Shown here: one piece after another, positions 63,062 through 64,000 of the stretch
How positions within the stretch are numbered: position 1 is the first letter of the stretch
Layout of the letters: every line of letters begins with the position of its first letter
NCBI RefSeq assembly: GCF_000429645.1
Contig: NZ_AUCG01000023.1
Coordinates: forward strand, 1-64,000
Reading direction: 5' to 3'
Source: Niveispirillum irakense DSM 11586
Lineage (GTDB): Bacteria > Pseudomonadota > Alphaproteobacteria > Azospirillales > Azospirillaceae
Length of the DNA: 64,000 bases
Notes under the pieces: generated by a model
Databases searched by the model: none
The model's input: the letters and a program-made list of their open reading frames with translations, nothing else
Told to the model about the DNA's origin: nothing
Translations under genes and position numbers: made by a program

Positions 63062-63547
63062 GTGGAGGGGAAAATGCTGCTTGGATTGTCGATCGAGGCT
63101 TTTACGCTTCTGCATGTCATCATCTCCCTGATCGGGATCGCCACGGGGCTAGTCTGGCTGCTGGCCGCCGTTGGGGGCCGGTGGTTGGGCCGGATGAACG
63201 CGGTGTTCCTTGTCACCACCATTGTTACTACCGTCACGGGTTTCATGTTCCCGATCACGGCCTTCACCCCGGCGCTGGGCGTCGGTGGTGTGTCTCTGGT
63301 GGTTCTGATCGTGGCTCTTGTCGCTCACCGTCGCCATTGGTCCCTGACCTACATTGTGACGGCAGTTATCGCGCTATACCTTAATTGCTTTGTCGCCGTG
63401 GTGCAGGCCTTCCAGAAAGTCGGCCCCTTGAGCGATCTTGCTCCCAGGGGCAGCGAGCCGCCATTCGTGTTGGCCCAGGGGGTGCTATTGCTGGCGTTTG
63501 GGGCCCTGGGTTGGCTTTCCACCCGGCGGGGGTCTTTATTGGCCTGA
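63062..63547 (+). CDS. Small four-helix membrane protein
   Basis: A 161-residue protein with about four membrane helices: LLHVIISLIGIATGLVWLLAAV, AVFLVTTIVTTVTGFMFPI, GVSLVVLIVALVAHRRHW and YIVTAVIALYLNCFVAVV (helices listed in part). After a linker a fifth hydrophobic stretch ends the protein (VLAQGVLLLAFGALGWL). Similar small proteins follow alpha/beta hydrolase genes in other proteobacteria, with unknown function. GGAGG precedes ATG 63074 weakly; the frame opens at GTG 63062. Confidence 0.7.
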   Translation: MEGKMLLGLSIEAFTLLHVIISLIGIATGLVWLLAAVGGRWLGRMNAVFLVTTIVTTVTGFMFPITAFTPALGVGGVSLVVLIVALVAHRRHWSLTYIVTAVIALYLNCFVAVVQAFQKVGPLSDLAPRGSEPPFVLAQGVLLLAFGALGWLSTRRGSLLA

Positions 63548-63584
63548 TTATGCGACGGGACCGGCCCGGTTCTGGCAACAGCCG

Positions 63585-64000
63585 TCAATCTTCCAACGAG
63601 AGATCGTAATAGTGGGCATCCCACACAGAGGCGAGCCAAGCTGAATCTTCCATATCCTGCTGATCCAGTTGACCGGCTTTAACCATGTCTGCCAATAGGC
63701 TTACAGCCTGTCCCTGGTCTGGCCGGCACTGGTAGCTGGTGGTGCCGGTCTTTGCCAAGGTTGACGCGATCAGTTCTGCCGGAAGGCCGACATAGAAAGG
63801 TTCGGCCAGCAGCCGCGCCAATTCCATATGGTTTTCGGGGTCAAGGCACCAGTCCGTCGCCCGGATCATGGCGCGTATCAGCGCCCTTATGCGGTCTCGG
63901 CTCTGCCGGGCCCAGTCGGCGCGGAGCGCCAACACCTTCTCTACACCACCGGGTTGAAGATCGGCCTTGGAGGCGACGATGGTGCCGATCCGCCGTTCTT
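63585..64000 (-). CDS. ABC-type substrate-binding protein (NrtA/CmpA-like), 3' part
   Basis: The C-terminal 138 or so codons of a gene running off the right end. The visible part (SKADLQPGGVEKVLALRADWARQSRD, RAMIRATDWCLDPENHMELARLLAE, VGLPAELIASTLAK) matches the helical end of nitrate/sulfonate/bicarbonate-type binding proteins (NrtA/CmpA/SsuA group). The frame is open to base 64000, so the apparent GTG start at 63935 is not real. It is convergent with the membrane-protein gene. Confidence 0.8.
   Translation of the reverse strand, partial: ERRIGTIVASKADLQPGGVEKVLALRADWARQSRDRIRALIRAMIRATDWCLDPENHMELARLLAEPFYVGLPAELIASTLAKTGTTSYQCRPDQGQAVSLLADMVKAGQLDQQDMEDSAWLASVWDAHYYDLSLED

Overview
The window looks like chromosome from a GC-rich alphaproteobacterium. 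The gene types (LysR/GcvA regulators, isoquinoline-oxidoreductase-type molybdoenzyme, CobN-like chelatase with TonB receptor, FecI/FecR pairs, FixJ-like regulators, DUF736, IS5-family elements) suggest the Rhodospirillales/Azospirillaceae, possibly a Niveispirillum-like genus. The genus is inference. No rRNA, tRNA or CRISPR array was seen.

Layout. (1) 0-6.4 kb: LysR regulator, argC, a GNAT acetyltransferase, a DHA3-type MFS exporter and a chemoreceptor. (2) 6.4-14.9 kb: a complete-looking non-phosphorylative L-fucose cluster: sugar dehydrogenase (AKR), lactonase, enolase-superfamily dehydratase, SDR dehydrogenase, FAH-type hydrolase, FMN L-lactate dehydrogenase, MFS importer and a GntR/FCD regulator. 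A shared 16-bp operator candidate lies upstream of two of the transcription units. (3) 14.9-21.5 kb: gabT and gabD with a GcvA-like regulator, an MFS transporter preceded by a coupled 16-codon leader ORF, and a PaiB-like protein. (4) 21.6-39.7 kb: an accessory island with IS5-family debris at both ends and a DUF736 gene. It holds one leftward gene array: an atypical LuxR-type response regulator, a 130-aa beta-rich protein, a 1106-aa protein, an endonuclease/exonuclease/phosphatase (EEP) nuclease and a 3405-aa protein. I recognise none of these except the nuclease and the regulator. Very AT-rich DNA sits upstream of the array. This is the best candidate for an undescribed system.

(5) 39.7-46.4 kb: a coupled operon of TonB-dependent receptor, membrane-anchored CobN-like chelatase, ExbB-like channel and ExbD-like DUF2149 protein. 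It resembles the HmuR/HmuS-type metalloporphyrin systems of Bacteroidota. (6) 46.6-51.8 kb: FecI-like sigma factor, FecR, and an ABC transporter with two DUF3526 permeases, all on the same strand directly upstream of (5), with a Fur-box-like site upstream of the sigma gene. (7) 52-57.5 kb: LysR regulator divergent from an IorA/IorB-type molybdenum hydroxylase, then an MFS exporter and a secreted cyclophilin-like protein. (8) 57.5-58.2 kb: decayed gene fragments, including a chloroperoxidase-like hydrolase. (9) 58.2-64 kb: response regulator, PAS histidine kinase and FixJ-like regulator, then an isochorismatase-family hydrolase, an alpha/beta hydrolase, a small membrane protein and the 3' part of a NrtA/CmpA-like binding protein running off the window.

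Three copies of an intergenic palindromic repeat occur in the first 11 kb. Functions are assigned by reading motifs in the translated sequence; no database search was run.
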